This document shows positions 34,351 through 44,956 of a stretch of 64,000 nucleotides of DNA, piece after piece. The notes below the pieces were generated by a model. It had not been told where the DNA came from, ran no database searches, and worked only from the letters and a program-made list of their open reading frames with translations. This DNA is from Bradyrhizobium manausense. GTDB taxonomy: Bacteria > Pseudomonadota > Alphaproteobacteria > Rhizobiales > Xanthobacteraceae. Position 1 is the first letter of the stretch. Each line of letters starts with the position of its first letter. Where the stretch lies: the NCBI RefSeq assembly GCF_018131105.1, contig NZ_JAFCJI010000005.1, positions 146,799-210,798 of the forward strand, in the 5' to 3' direction. Position numbers and translations under genes: made by a program.

Positions 34351-35313
34351 ATGCCAGACCAGATGCGCAGCTATCTCGACTTCGAAAAGCCCGTCGCTGA
34401 GCTCGATTCCAAGGTCGACGAGCTCAGGACGCTTGCGGCCAACGGCACCGACATCGCTGAGGAGATCGGGAAGATCGAGGACAAGGCGGCGCAGGCGCTG
34501 GCCGACCTCTATCTCAACCTGACGCCGTGGCAGAAGACGCTGGTCGCGCGACACTCGCAGCGGCCGCATTTCAACGACTTCATCAAGGGCCTGATCACCG
34601 AATTCACCCCGCTCGCCGGCGATCGCAAGTTCGGCGAGGACGAGGCCCTGGTCGCGGGCTTCGGCCGCTTCCGCGGCGAAGCCATCTGCGTGATGGGCCA
34701 GGAAAAGGGCGATTCCACCGAGAGCCGCATCAAGCACAACTTTGGCATGGCGCGGCCGGAAGGTTACCGCAAATGCGTGCGGCTGATGGAGATGGCCGAG
34801 CGGTTCGGCCTGCCGGTGCTGTCGCTCGCCGATTCCGCCGGTGCCTATCCCGGCATCGGCGCTGAAGAGCGCGGCCAGGCTGAAGCCATCGCGCGCTCGA
34901 CCGATGCCTGCATGGCGCTGACCGTGCCGAACGTCGCCATCATCACCGGCGAGGGCATGTCGGGCGGCGCCATCGCCATCACCACCGCCAACAAGGTGCT
35001 GATGCTGGAGCACGCGATCTACAGCGTGATCTCCCCGGAAGCCGCCTCCTCGATCCTGTGGCGCGACGGCAGCAAGGCGCAGGAAGCCGCCAACAACATG
35101 AAGATCACCGCGCAGGACATGCTGCGCTTCGGGGTGATCGATAGCATCCTGAAGGAGCCGGTCGGCGGCGCCCATCGCGACCCCGCCGCCATGATCGCCA
35201 CGACGGGCGACGCGATCGCCAAGGCTTTTGACGAGATGCGCGGCCTGGATGGCGACGCCATCCGCAAGCAGCGCCGCCAGAAATTCCTCGATATCGGCCG
35301 GAAACTGGGCTGA
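34351..35313 (+). CDS. accA: Acetyl-CoA carboxylase carboxyltransferase subunit alpha
   Basis: 320 residues, normal AccA length. Starts MPDQMRSYLDFEKPV; conserved LTPWQKTLVARHSQRP, GRFRGEAICVMGQEKG, SLADSAGAYPGIGAEERGQA, ITGEGMSGGAIAI and YSVISPEAASSILW. It transfers carboxyl from biotin carrier to acetyl-CoA with AccD, the first step of fatty acid synthesis. ATG 34351 is chosen over upstream starts at 34243, which would add an unconserved 36 residues. Confidence 0.96.
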   Translation: MPDQMRSYLDFEKPVAELDSKVDELRTLAANGTDIAEEIGKIEDKAAQALADLYLNLTPWQKTLVARHSQRPHFNDFIKGLITEFTPLAGDRKFGEDEALVAGFGRFRGEAICVMGQEKGDSTESRIKHNFGMARPEGYRKCVRLMEMAERFGLPVLSLADSAGAYPGIGAEERGQAEAIARSTDACMALTVPNVAIITGEGMSGGAIAITTANKVLMLEHAIYSVISPEAASSILWRDGSKAQEAANNMKITAQDMLRFGVIDSILKEPVGGAHRDPAAMIATTGDAIAKAFDEMRGLDGDAIRKQRRQKFLDIGRKLG

Positions 35314-35680
35314 TTCGGACGGTTTTTAATGCCGTAGGGTGGGCTCGCCGTCGGCGTAACTCACCCTACCGGACCTGCTCAGACCGTTCCGGTAACCCCG
35401 CATTAACCCTTTTTTTGCCCAAATCAGCGATCTCAGTAGCTGTTTGGCTGCAAAGCCCAAGTTCCGGCCCAGTTTAAGTCTTCGTTGACCACGCCTGTCG
35501 GCCAACGGGCTCGTGATCCCCGGTCGGGTTGCGACCCCAAGGCCCGGAGGTTAGAATTTTAATCAATGGCTTCAGGGCATAAGCGCTGGGGCTTGGTCTG
35601 ACAAAGTCCGGATATTCCGGTCAGCCCATGCCCGACGATTGGGGTTCGCGCTCCTTGCCCGGCACGTTGTGGGGTCCATC
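35314..35680. other. Spacer after accA with one hairpin
   Basis: A hairpin at about 35334-35369 (GTAGGGTG / CACCCTAC arms) could end accA transcription, though no T tract follows. The rest should hold the promoter of the L,D-transpeptidase gene. No gene seen. Confidence 0.45.
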
Positions 35681-37201
35681 TTGAATTCTCGTTCGCTTGC
35701 TCGCGCGCTCTTGGCTTCGGTTGCGCTTGCCGCCAGCATTGTGCTTGCCGGCTGCGATACCGATCAGGTGTCGCTGGCGACCAACGCCAAGGCCAACCAA
35801 CCGGTCCCCCCAAAGCTCGTCGCTGCGATGGGCGAGAAGGACATGGATCTGAACTCGCCGATCCTGATCCGCCTGTTCAAATCAGAAGCCGAGCTCGAGA
35901 TCTGGAAGCAGACCCGCTCCGGCCAGTTCGCCTTGCTCAAGACCTATCCGATCTGCCGCTGGTCGGGCGACCTCGGCCCGAAGGTGCGCGAAGGCGACCG
36001 CCAGGCGCCGGAAGGATTCTACTCGATCAATCCGAGCCAGATGAATCCGCAGTCGGCCTATTACCTCTCGTTCAACACCGGTTTCCCCAACGCGTTCGAC
36101 CGTGCTTTGGGACGCACCGGCTCGCAGTTGATGGTGCATGGCGATTGCTCCTCGCGCGGCTGCTACGCGATGACGGACGAGCAGATCGCGGAGATCTATT
36201 CGCTCGGCCGCGAGTCCTTCTTCGGCGGTCAGAAGGCGTTCCAGTTCCAGGCCTATCCTTTCCGGATGACGCCGGTGAACATGGCCAAGCACCGCAACAA
36301 TCCGAACATGGCCTTCTGGAAGATGATCAAGGAAGGCTATGATCATTTCGAGGTGACGCGGCAGGAGCCGAAGGTCGATTTCTGCGAGAAGAAGTACGTG
36401 TTCGACGCGGCCAAGGCCCCCGACGCCAAGCGCGATCCCGTGTTCGACGCTTCCGCCAAGTGCCCGGCCTATATCGTCCCCGAGGACATCGCCAGCGCCG
36501 TGCGCGAGAAGCAGCAGCGCGACGAAGCCGAGTACAACAAGCTCGTCGCCAGGGGCACGCCGGTGGCGCGCATGAACACCGGCATCGACGGCGGCATGAA
36601 CAAGGTCTTCGCGGCGAAGATTCCGGAAGGCTCGACCGGCCTGTCGGACGGCGCCGAAGGCAATACGCTGCAGATGCTGGCGATGTCGAAGGCGCCGGGC
36701 ACGATCCCCGGCACCGTCAACCCGCCGAAGCCGAACTTCGAGCCGACCGCCGCCGCCCCGCAAGGAGAGCCGGTCGTCGCAGTCGCCGCACCCGCGACCA
36801 ACACCCGCGTCGCGACCGCAGCGCCTGCAGAGAAGTCCGGCGGCTTCTTCTCCAATCTCAGCCGCAAGATGGGCATGGGCACCGCCGACACGACGGCGAC
36901 CACGCCGCCGCCGCAAGCGACCGCCTCGGTCGCCCCAGCGCCCGCAGCACCGAGCACAGCCTCCAAGCTGAAGACCGCAGTGAGCCACCTCATCCATCGC
37001 GATACTGCGAAGGACAAGCCCGCCGTCGCCACGAAGCCCGCTGAGCCGGCAAAGCCCGCCGAGACCAAGGTCGTCGCCGCAACGCGTCCCGCGCCGAAGC
37101 TCCCGGCGAACGACGCCGCGGCTGGCGGCTCGCAGATGGCCGGCGCGGCCCCGGTGGTGTCGTCGAACTCGTTCGACAGCCGCTTTGGCGCGGTGAAATA
37201 G
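35681..37201 (+). CDS. L,D-transpeptidase (YkuD) lipoprotein with Ala/Pro-rich tail
   Basis: About 506 residues. The N-terminal lipoprotein signal ends in the lipobox VLAGC (Cys at about residue 25 from TTG 35681); GTG 35669 and TTG 35639 are other possible starts, none with a strong ribosome binding site. The YkuD domain carries the active-site motif MVHGDCSSRGCYAM, with catalytic His and Cys, as in YafK-type murein L,D-transpeptidases. After about residue 330 the protein becomes Ala/Pro/Lys-rich, probably a disordered periplasmic spacer. It should crosslink or attach proteins to peptidoglycan. Confidence 0.82.
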   Translation: MNSRSLARALLASVALAASIVLAGCDTDQVSLATNAKANQPVPPKLVAAMGEKDMDLNSPILIRLFKSEAELEIWKQTRSGQFALLKTYPICRWSGDLGPKVREGDRQAPEGFYSINPSQMNPQSAYYLSFNTGFPNAFDRALGRTGSQLMVHGDCSSRGCYAMTDEQIAEIYSLGRESFFGGQKAFQFQAYPFRMTPVNMAKHRNNPNMAFWKMIKEGYDHFEVTRQEPKVDFCEKKYVFDAAKAPDAKRDPVFDASAKCPAYIVPEDIASAVREKQQRDEAEYNKLVARGTPVARMNTGIDGGMNKVFAAKIPEGSTGLSDGAEGNTLQMLAMSKAPGTIPGTVNPPKPNFEPTAAAPQGEPVVAVAAPATNTRVATAAPAEKSGGFFSNLSRKMGMGTADTTATTPPPQATASVAPAPAAPSTASKLKTAVSHLIHRDTAKDKPAVATKPAEPAKPAETKVVAATRPAPKLPANDAAAGGSQMAGAAPVVSSNSFDSRFGAVK

Positions 37202-37223
37202 GCCGACGCTCGGCGCTAAACCG

Positions 37224-37911
<688 letters not shown>

Positions 37912-37919
<8 letters not shown>

Positions 37920-38646
37920 GGCGCAGATAGATCTCCTGGACGGACTGGTTGGCCTGGATCTCCGACACCGTGCCCGATGCCAGCACCTTGCCCTGGTCGA
38001 GCACGGTCAAGCGATCGCAGATGTCGCGGATGAAATCGAGATCGTGCTCGACGATGACGAGCGAGCAATGCTGCTTGATCGGCTGCAGCAACTCGCCCGT
38101 GACGCGGCGCTCCTCCAGGCTCATGCCACCGGTCGGCTCGTCGAGCAGCAGCAGCTTCGGTTTGCCGGCGAGTGCCATCGCGATTTCCAGCCATTGCTGC
38201 TGGCCATGCGACAGCGCAGCCGCCGCATCGAAGGCGCGATTCGCAAGGCGGAACTGCGTCAGCATGGTCATGACCTGATCGTGCAGCGCACCGCGCGTGC
38301 GCGAGAACACGAGATCGAACAGTGAGGACTGCGCCTGCAGCGCGAGCAGGATGTTGTCGTAGAGCGTCAGCGACGGTAGCACTGATGTGATCTGGAATTT
38401 CAGGCTCATGCCGGCGCGCGCCCGCTCGGTCGGCGTGAACGTGGTGATGTCGGCGTTGACGAAGGAGACTTTGCCTTGCGTCGGCGCCTCGGCGCCGGCG
38501 ATGCACTTCATCAGCGTGCTCTTGCCGGAACCGTTCGGGCCGATCAGGCCGTGAAACTCGTTCTCGCCGACCGTGAGCGCCGCGCCGTCGAGCGCGGTGA
38601 GCTTGCCGAAGATCTTCGAGATGCCCGCAGCCTCAAGGAGCGGCAT
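37912..38646 (-). CDS. ABC transporter ATP-binding protein, UrtD/LivG type
   Basis: 244 residues from ATG 38646. Walker A GPNGSGKS at 36-43, signature LSHGQQQWLEIAMAL (the SHGQ form is typical of UrtD), Walker B LLLLDEPTGGM. It overlaps the permease gene upstream by 14 bases and the second ATPase gene by 8, so it is tightly coupled. Confidence 0.9.
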
Positions 38647-39727
38647 CGCGATTCTCCTTGATCCTGGCACCGAAGCTGCCGACGCGCTCGCGCTCGCCGA
38701 GGACGAAACTGATCAGGCCGAGCGGCCGGAACAGGATCACGAGCAGCAGCAGCAATCCCAGAATGATCGGCCAGACGTCGCGGTAATTATCCGACAGCCA
38801 GAAGCTGACGCCCTCGACGATGACGGTGCCGATGACGGCGCCGATCAGCGTGCCGGAGCCGCCGAACAGCACGTAGAGCACCACTTGCGTCGAGACGACG
38901 ACGCCGACCATGTTGGGCCAGACAAAACCTTCGTGGAAGGCATAGAGGCTGCCGGCGAGCCCTGCGATGGCGCCGCCGATCGCAAAGATGATCGCCTTCA
39001 AATGCTGTGCCTTGTAGCCGAAGAAGGCGATGCGCTGCTCGTTCTCGCGCAGGCCGGCGAGCGCGAGGCCGAACTGCGAGCGCACCAGGAAGCGGCAGAG
39101 CAGGTAGACCACGACAAGGATGCCGAGCACGAGATAATAGAACACCGGACCTTCCGAGAATTCATAGCCCCCGAGCGTCATCGACGAGATCGAGGGGATG
39201 CCGTTCTGGCCGCCGAGATAATACCAGCCGCGCGCGAGACGATCGGCGGCGTAGGAGCCGGTCAAGGTCCCCAGCGAGACGAAGATCACGCTGGAAGGGT
39301 GCCGGCCCAGCAGCAGGAATCCACCGAGCAACAGCGCAAAGGTGAGGCCGATCAGCGTCCCCGCCGGCAGCACCACGAGGATGTTGGTGATGTCGAGGTC
39401 GCGCGCGAGCAGCGCCACGCCATACCCTGCCGAGCCGAAGAACAGGGCCTGGCCGAAGCTCATGATGCCGGCATAACCCCAGACCAGATCGAACGACAGC
39501 GCGAACAGCGCGAGGATGATCACGCGTGTCGCGAACACCGTGAGGTAATCCTGCAGCACCAGCGGCGCGACGAGCGCGGCGACCAGCACCACGCCCTCCA
39601 CGATCGGCAACACTTTTCGTCCCGCGACGGCTTGCGCCGCCGCTCCGTGTTCAGTCATTGCGACGTCCATCTCCCCGCCGATCTCGGCGGGGATCGCCTG
39701 CTTTACTGCGCCCATCGACTTCGGCAT
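38633..39727 (-). CDS. ABC transporter permease, UrtC/LivM type
   Basis: 364 residues with about ten hydrophobic helices and the LivM-family features SFDLVWGYAGIMSFGQALFF and ALAGLRENEQRIAFFGY (the EAA-like coupling loop). The start could also be ATG 39715. It follows the binding-protein gene by 19 bases. Confidence 0.9.
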   Translation of the reverse strand: MPKSMGAVKQAIPAEIGGEMDVAMTEHGAAAQAVAGRKVLPIVEGVVLVAALVAPLVLQDYLTVFATRVIILALFALSFDLVWGYAGIMSFGQALFFGSAGYGVALLARDLDITNILVVLPAGTLIGLTFALLLGGFLLLGRHPSSVIFVSLGTLTGSYAADRLARGWYYLGGQNGIPSISSMTLGGYEFSEGPVFYYLVLGILVVVYLLCRFLVRSQFGLALAGLRENEQRIAFFGYKAQHLKAIIFAIGGAIAGLAGSLYAFHEGFVWPNMVGVVVSTQVVLYVLFGGSGTLIGAVIGTVIVEGVSFWLSDNYRDVWPIILGLLLLLVILFRPLGLISFVLGERERVGSFGARIKENRDAAP

Positions 39728-39746
39728 TCTAGCGTAACATTCCTTC

Positions 39747-40964
39747 TCAGCATTCCTTGGGATCGACCAGACCTTCGCTGCGCGCGACGATCTCGTAGTT
39801 CCCGCCCTTGGCGACCGCCGTGTACATCTTCATCTTGCAGTGCCGCTTGCCCGGCACCATCTCGGCCGGCCCGCCCGGACCTTCGGCGATCTTGGCGTGG
39901 TCGAGCGCCGCCGCGACCGACTCGCGATCGATCTTGCCGGCTTCCTTGACGGCGGCTTCCCACAGCTTGAGGCCGCGATAGGTGCCGGTCGCAGCACTTC
40001 CGGCGGCGAACAGGAAGTTGCCCGGAAAATCCTTCTCGTAGGCGGTCTGGATCTTGGCGTCGAACGGGTTCTCCTTGGTCAGCACCTTGAAATAGTCGAG
40101 GCAGCTCGCAAGGCCCTCGATCTCGGCGGCCTGGTTGATGTTGAGCGTGTTCTCGTCATAGTAGACGCAGGCAAGACGTCCGCCGTTCTTGAGGAAGCCC
40201 GCTTCATAGAGCTGCTTGAAGAACGGACCGACGCCGGGCGGAATGACGGTGTTGAAGACGACGTCGACCTTGTTGGAGATGATGCGGTTGACGGTCGCGG
40301 AGAAGTCGATCTGGTCGAGCGGATAGTATTCCTCGAACACCACCTCGCCGCCGTTCGCCTCGATCACCTTGCGCGCATAGACGTTGAGCGTGTGCGGCCA
40401 GACATAGTTGGCGCTCGGCAGCGCGAACTTCTTGCCGCCGTTCTTGACCAGCCAGGGGATGAACTCGTCGCATTGCTGCGCCGGCGTCGGCCCGGTGCAG
40501 AACAGGTAGGGCGTGCACTCCTTGCCTTCGTAGAGCTGCGGGTAGATGTAGAGCGTCTTGCCGCGCGCGACGATCGGGTCCTTGATCGCATTGCGCATCG
40601 ACGAGGTGATGCCGCCGAGCACCATGTCGACCTTGTCGCGCTGGATCAGCTTTCGCACGTTGCCGACCGCGACCGACTCGTTCGAGGCGGTGTCCTCGAT
40701 GTAGAGCTCGAGCGGACGGCCGAGCAGGCCGCCGGCGCCGTTGATCTCCTTGATCACCATTTTCGCGACATTGGCGTCGGCATTGCCGGCGTAAGCGATC
40801 GGACCGGTGAGGTCGGTCGCGATTCCGACCTTGATCGGAGCCTCGGCGGCATTGGCCCAGGGCGCTGGGATCACCCAGCTGCCGACACCGGTTGCGACCG
40901 CGCCGGAGGCGAAAGCGAAATTGGACAGAAAGCGGCGGCGTGAAAGCTGCGTGCGATCAAACAT
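39747..40964 (-). CDS. Tat-exported amide/urea-type ABC substrate-binding protein
   Basis: 405 residues. A twin-arginine signal (RRRFLSNFAFASGAVATGVG) precedes a type I periplasmic binding fold: IKVGIATDLTGPIAYAG, DTASNESVAVGNVRKLI, and Cys-containing CTGPTPAQQCDEF. Related to the short-chain amide/urea binding proteins (FmdD/UrtA/AmiC clade). Placed between the two permease genes; ATG 40964 has AAGGGG upstream. It should deliver the ligand in the periplasm. Confidence 0.88.
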   Translation of the reverse strand: MFDRTQLSRRRFLSNFAFASGAVATGVGSWVIPAPWANAAEAPIKVGIATDLTGPIAYAGNADANVAKMVIKEINGAGGLLGRPLELYIEDTASNESVAVGNVRKLIQRDKVDMVLGGITSSMRNAIKDPIVARGKTLYIYPQLYEGKECTPYLFCTGPTPAQQCDEFIPWLVKNGGKKFALPSANYVWPHTLNVYARKVIEANGGEVVFEEYYPLDQIDFSATVNRIISNKVDVVFNTVIPPGVGPFFKQLYEAGFLKNGGRLACVYYDENTLNINQAAEIEGLASCLDYFKVLTKENPFDAKIQTAYEKDFPGNFLFAAGSAATGTYRGLKLWEAAVKEAGKIDRESVAAALDHAKIAEGPGGPAEMVPGKRHCKMKMYTAVAKGGNYEIVARSEGLVDPKEC

Positions 40965-40968
40965 GTGA

Positions 40969-41826
40969 TTAAACCCCTTTTCCAGCGATGAGGCCCTGCG
41001 GCCGGAACTTGATGAAGGCAATGGCGAGAACGAAGACGAGGACGTCGGCGACCACGGGCGCCATGATCCACGGCAACGCGGCGCTGAGCGTGCCGATCAC
41101 GCCGGCGCCGGCGACGGGGCCGATGAAGGAGCCGACACCGCCGACCATGACGGCGACAAAGCCCTGGATCAGGAAGCGGATGCCGAGATCGGCGTAGAGG
41201 CTGAACACCGGCACGATCAGCGCGCCGGCAAGGCCCGCGAGCGCGGAGCCGAACGCAAAGGTGGCGCCATACATCAAGGGCGTGGAGATGCCCGAGGCCC
41301 GTGCCAGCGACGGGTTCTCCAGCGTGGCGCGCATGCGCAGGCCAAAGCTGGTGCGCGACAGCAGGAGATAGCAGCCGACCATTACCAGCGTCGTGATGAC
41401 GATGATGGTGAAACGCCACGCCGAGATGTGCATGGTACCGATGTCGATCGAGCCGCCGATCGGCTCGGGCACCGTGAGATAGAAGCCGCCGATCAGGCCG
41501 CGCACGGATTCGCGGATGATCAGGCCGAGCGCGTAGGTGCCGAGCATCGCCACGATCGGTGCGGCGTAGAAGCGACGGATGATCAATGCCTCCAGCACGA
41601 AGCCGAGCGCGCCGACAAGGAAGGGCGCAGCAACCATGCCGGCCCAGATCGGCAGGCCGTTGGCGTAGGCGAGGTAGGTGATGTAGGCCCCGAGCAGGAC
41701 GAACTCGCCCTGCGCGAAATTGAAGATGCCCATCATGCTGGCGATGATCCCGAGCCCCAGCACGATCAGGACGATGATCGCGCCGAAGCTCAGGATTTCG
41801 AAGGCCGCGACGAATGCGTTAGCCAT
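40969..41826 (-). CDS. ABC transporter permease, UrtB/LivH type
   Basis: 285 residues with eight or more hydrophobic helices. Family features: GIIASMMGIFNFAQGEFVLL near the N-terminus and RMRATLENPSLARASGI (coupling loop). Only four bases separate it from the binding-protein gene. The amidase gene lies 100 bases upstream with a copy of the dispersed 50-bp repeat between them. Confidence 0.9.
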   Translation of the reverse strand: MANAFVAAFEILSFGAIIVLIVLGLGIIASMMGIFNFAQGEFVLLGAYITYLAYANGLPIWAGMVAAPFLVGALGFVLEALIIRRFYAAPIVAMLGTYALGLIIRESVRGLIGGFYLTVPEPIGGSIDIGTMHISAWRFTIIVITTLVMVGCYLLLSRTSFGLRMRATLENPSLARASGISTPLMYGATFAFGSALAGLAGALIVPVFSLYADLGIRFLIQGFVAVMVGGVGSFIGPVAGAGVIGTLSAALPWIMAPVVADVLVFVLAIAFIKFRPQGLIAGKGV

Positions 41827-41842
41827 ACGTTGGATTCTTGTT

Positions 41843-41893
41843 TTGACGCGTTTTCTTGACGCGAACCGGCATCCACTTCGCTCGAAAACGCTC
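41843..41893. repeat. Dispersed 50-bp intergenic repeat, copy 2
   Basis: TTGACGCGTTTTCTTGACGC, then GAACCGGCATCCACTTCGCT and CGAAAACGCTC; nearly the same as 30942-30992. It lies between the amidase gene and the permease gene within one operon. Confidence 0.75.
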
Positions 41894-41925
41894 CGCAGCC
41901 CACCCCGCCTGCATCAATACGCCCC

Positions 41926-43440
41926 TTACATCTTCTTCCAGTCGCCGATCTGCTCGAAGGCATGGGCGGCGCGGTAGATGGTGGATTCCTCGAACATGCG
42001 ACCGACCAGCATCAGGCCGACCGGCAAGCCGTCGACCATGCCGCAGGGCAGAGACATCGCGGGATGATGGGTGATGTCGAACGGCGCGGTATTGGAGATC
42101 ATCTCCAGCGCACGGGCGATGTAGTCCTCGCGGCTGGCCGTGGGCTCCGGCAGCTTGGTTGCCTTCATTGGCGTCGTCGGCAGCAATAGGAGGTCGTAAT
42201 CCCCAAACGCCTTGTCATAGGCCGCGGTCAGGCGCCGCGAGATATTGAGCGCCTTGCCGTAGTAGCGGGGACCGAAGGTGTTGTTGATGTAGGTGCCGAG
42301 CATCAGGAACAGCTTGGTGGTCTCGGACAGCGAGTCCGCCTGACGCCGCCAGCCGCGATGGAAATCCATCAGCGTGGTGGAGTAGAGGTCGGCACGGGAG
42401 AGGCCGTAGCCGTCGCCATACATCATGGTCTGGGTCATGCCCTCGGTGCCGATCGGCGTCCAGATCGCGGGCCCGAGGAGGTGCATCGGGATCGATACGG
42501 TCTCGACGGTGGCACCGAGATCCTTGAAGCGCTTGGCGGCCTCGCGCACGCTTTCGTTGACGGCGGCTTCCGCAGTGGCCTGCTCGAAGCCTTCCTTCAG
42601 GATGCCGATCTTCATGCCCTTGACACCCTGGCCGAGAGCCTTGGTGTATTCCTCGACCTTGGGGGCCTTGATGCGGGGATCGTAACCGTCGTCGCCGGCG
42701 AGCACTTCGAGCAACAGCGCGTTGTCGGCGACGGTGGCCGTCATCGGGCCGGTATGATCGACGAAGATCTCGATCGGCATGATGCCGGTGTAGGGCACGA
42801 GGCCCCAGGTCGGCTTCATGCCGTAAGTGCCGCAGAACGAGGACGGCATGCGGATCGAGCCACCCTGGTCGCCGCCGATCGCCATGTCGACCTCGCCGAG
42901 CGCAACGACGACGCCGCTGCCAGAGGAGGAGCCGCCGGCCGAATAGCCCATCTTGTAGGGATTATGGACGGCGCCGACCGCGTTGGTGTGACTGCCGCCG
43001 GACATGCAGAAGTTTTCGCAATGCACTTTGCCTGCGATCTCGGCGCCGGCGTCCAGCATGCGCGTGACGATGGTGGCGTCGAAATCCGGAACGTAGCCCT
43101 CGAGCGTCGTCGAGCCGTTCATCATGGGAACGCCGGCGAGCATGATATTGTCCTTCAGCGCGACGGTCTTGCCCTTGAGCTTGCCGCTGGCTGCGCCCTT
43201 CACCGTCGACTTGCGATACCAGGCGTTGCGCGGATTCTCCTCGGCCGACGGCTGGTAGCCGGGCGTGCGCGGATATTTGACCTCCGGCACCTCGTCCGGC
43301 ATCGCGCCAACGAGATTGTAGGCTTCGATGGAGCCTTGCATCAGGCCACGGAACGAGGCGACATCGTCGTCGGTGAGCGAAAGGCCGCACTGCCTGGCGA
43401 CATCGCGAAGCTGGGCGGGCGTGGGAAGGACAACTGTCAC
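41926..43440 (-). CDS. Amidase signature-family amidase
   Basis: 504 residues. Ser-cisSer-Lys catalytic triad: Lys96 in VALKDNIM, cis-Ser in SAGGSSSGSG (171-173) and nucleophile Ser195 in GGDQGGSIRMPSS. The GTG at 43440 is preceded by AGGAGAG; a longer open frame to 43521 is not supported. With the amide-type transporter and AmiC-like protein in the same operon, it probably hydrolyses an imported amide to acid and ammonia. The exact substrate is not readable. Confidence 0.9.
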   Translation of the reverse strand: MTVVLPTPAQLRDVARQCGLSLTDDDVASFRGLMQGSIEAYNLVGAMPDEVPEVKYPRTPGYQPSAEENPRNAWYRKSTVKGAASGKLKGKTVALKDNIMLAGVPMMNGSTTLEGYVPDFDATIVTRMLDAGAEIAGKVHCENFCMSGGSHTNAVGAVHNPYKMGYSAGGSSSGSGVVVALGEVDMAIGGDQGGSIRMPSSFCGTYGMKPTWGLVPYTGIMPIEIFVDHTGPMTATVADNALLLEVLAGDDGYDPRIKAPKVEEYTKALGQGVKGMKIGILKEGFEQATAEAAVNESVREAAKRFKDLGATVETVSIPMHLLGPAIWTPIGTEGMTQTMMYGDGYGLSRADLYSTTLMDFHRGWRRQADSLSETTKLFLMLGTYINNTFGPRYYGKALNISRRLTAAYDKAFGDYDLLLLPTTPMKATKLPEPTASREDYIARALEMISNTAPFDITHHPAMSLPCGMVDGLPVGLMLVGRMFEESTIYRAAHAFEQIGDWKKM

Positions 43441-43592
43441 GGCGCTCTCCTGAAGTTTCTTGAAACGAACATTGGGCGTGGCCGGCCCGGCGCGACGCAC
43501 ACACGGGCCTCGCCAAAACATTCAAAACGGAAATATTTTCCTTTTCAAGTATTGTTTTGGATTGAGCCGTGTGCGAGATCGCCGCGCCGGAG

Positions 43593-44723
43593 TCAGACCG
43601 GCTTGATCAGCTTGAAGTCGAGACCGTCGGCTTCGGCGAGATACATCTGCATCCGGGCGTGACCGTTGCGAATGACGACCGGGCCGCGCGCGCCGCCGTA
43701 GACGATGTTGCGGCCGGCCGCGAGCATCGGCGTCATCGACAGCGAGCCGGCCTTGTTTGCGACCGCTTCGAGAAAGCGCAGGCCTTCATAGCTGGACTGG
43801 CCGAGCGAGCCGATCGGCGCGGCGTTCGGCCCAAACATCTGGTGGTAGCGAATCTGAAAATCATCGTTGGCGCGCGAACCGACACCGGGGAAATAGCCGG
43901 AGGCGCAGAACATGTTCTCGCTGTTGTCCGCACCGATGCCGAGCAGCACGGTCTCGTCCATCGCGCCGGCGAGCCGCAGCGTCGTTGCCGCAAGTCCGCA
44001 CTCGCCGAACGCGCGATTGAAGGTGATGCTGTCGGTACCGATCAGCGAGATCAGGACGACGTCCGGTCGGGCCGCGCGGATGCGCTCCAGATGAGCCTCG
44101 TGATTGTCCTCGCCGAGCGGCACAAACTCCTCGCCCACAACCCGTCCGCCGGTTTCCTTGATGTAGCGCTTCACCGCGCGATGCGACTGCCAGGGCCAGA
44201 CATAGTCGCTGCCGATCAGGTACCAGCGCGCCGCTTTCTTGACGTCGGCCAGCCAGTGGATCGATGGCCGGCTCTGCCAACGCGGCGTCTCGCCGATCGC
44301 CATGACGCCCGGCGTCAGTTCGCCGCCTTCATAGACAGGCGTGTAGATGTAGGGGATGCGGTTCTCGGTGGTGATCTTGCGGAGCGCGACGCGAACCGCG
44401 CTGGTGTGCATGCCGATGATGAGATCGATCTCATCGTCGACCACCGCCTGCTCGGCACGATCAAGGACACCATCAAGCGGGCCGCCGGCATCATAGATCG
44501 ACAACTCGATCTCGCGCCCCAGAATGCCGCCGCGCTTGTTGATCTCGGCGACGGCGAGCTGCGCGGTGTTGGTGGCGCATGGCCCCCAGATGCCGGGCGA
44601 ACCGCTGCAGCAGATGAAACAGCCGACCCGCAGCTTGTTGGTGCCGCGTCGTCGGAAAAGCGCGTCGTCGCTCGGCGACAACGCACCACCAGCCGCCGAT
44701 GACGACAGATTCCTGAGCAGCAT
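43593..44723 (-). CDS. AmiC-like ligand-binding protein without signal peptide
   Basis: 376 residues of the AmiC/short-chain amide-binding clade: LRVGCFICCSGSPGIWG, YIYTPVYEGGEL, YLIGSDYVWPWQSHRAVKRY (closely similar to the IGSDYIYP part of Pseudomonas AmiC) and RPDVVLISLIGTDS. No Sec or Tat signal is seen from ATG 44723, so it may be a cytoplasmic amide sensor, as AmiC is. AmiR is absent. It is the first gene of the operon and diverges from the MarR-type gene. The longer frame to 44852 adds no signal peptide either. Confidence 0.8.
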   Translation of the reverse strand: MLLRNLSSSAAGGALSPSDDALFRRRGTNKLRVGCFICCSGSPGIWGPCATNTAQLAVAEINKRGGILGREIELSIYDAGGPLDGVLDRAEQAVVDDEIDLIIGMHTSAVRVALRKITTENRIPYIYTPVYEGGELTPGVMAIGETPRWQSRPSIHWLADVKKAARWYLIGSDYVWPWQSHRAVKRYIKETGGRVVGEEFVPLGEDNHEAHLERIRAARPDVVLISLIGTDSITFNRAFGECGLAATTLRLAGAMDETVLLGIGADNSENMFCASGYFPGVGSRANDDFQIRYHQMFGPNAAPIGSLGQSSYEGLRFLEAVANKAGSLSMTPMLAAGRNIVYGGARGPVVIRNGHARMQMYLAEADGLDFKLIKPV

Positions 44724-44871
44724 CGACGGCGGCAACGCCGGGCCGTCGTGAGCCGGGAAGTTTACCGTCGCGCGCACGCCAACTCCTGTCTGGCACCAGA
44801 CCTGAAAGCATATTCTTCGGGCGACCGCGGCCTTCGCCCTTTTGTTAGGCAATCATCCTATTTTGAAAATA

Positions 44872-44883
44872 TTGAATATTCAA
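44872..44883. promoter_or_regulatory. Palindromic operator candidate
   Basis: Perfect 12-base palindrome TTGAATATTCAA in a markedly AT-rich spacer between the divergent AmiC-like and MarR-type genes. It is a good candidate binding site for the MarR protein controlling both directions. A related AT-rich stretch occurs upstream of the amidase gene near 43530-43560. Confidence 0.5.
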
Positions 44884-44956
44884 CAATTGAAGTGCATATA
44901 GAAGCAGCATTGATTGCAAGACATTCACTCATTTGGGTCAAGCCGAAGTCTTAGCC

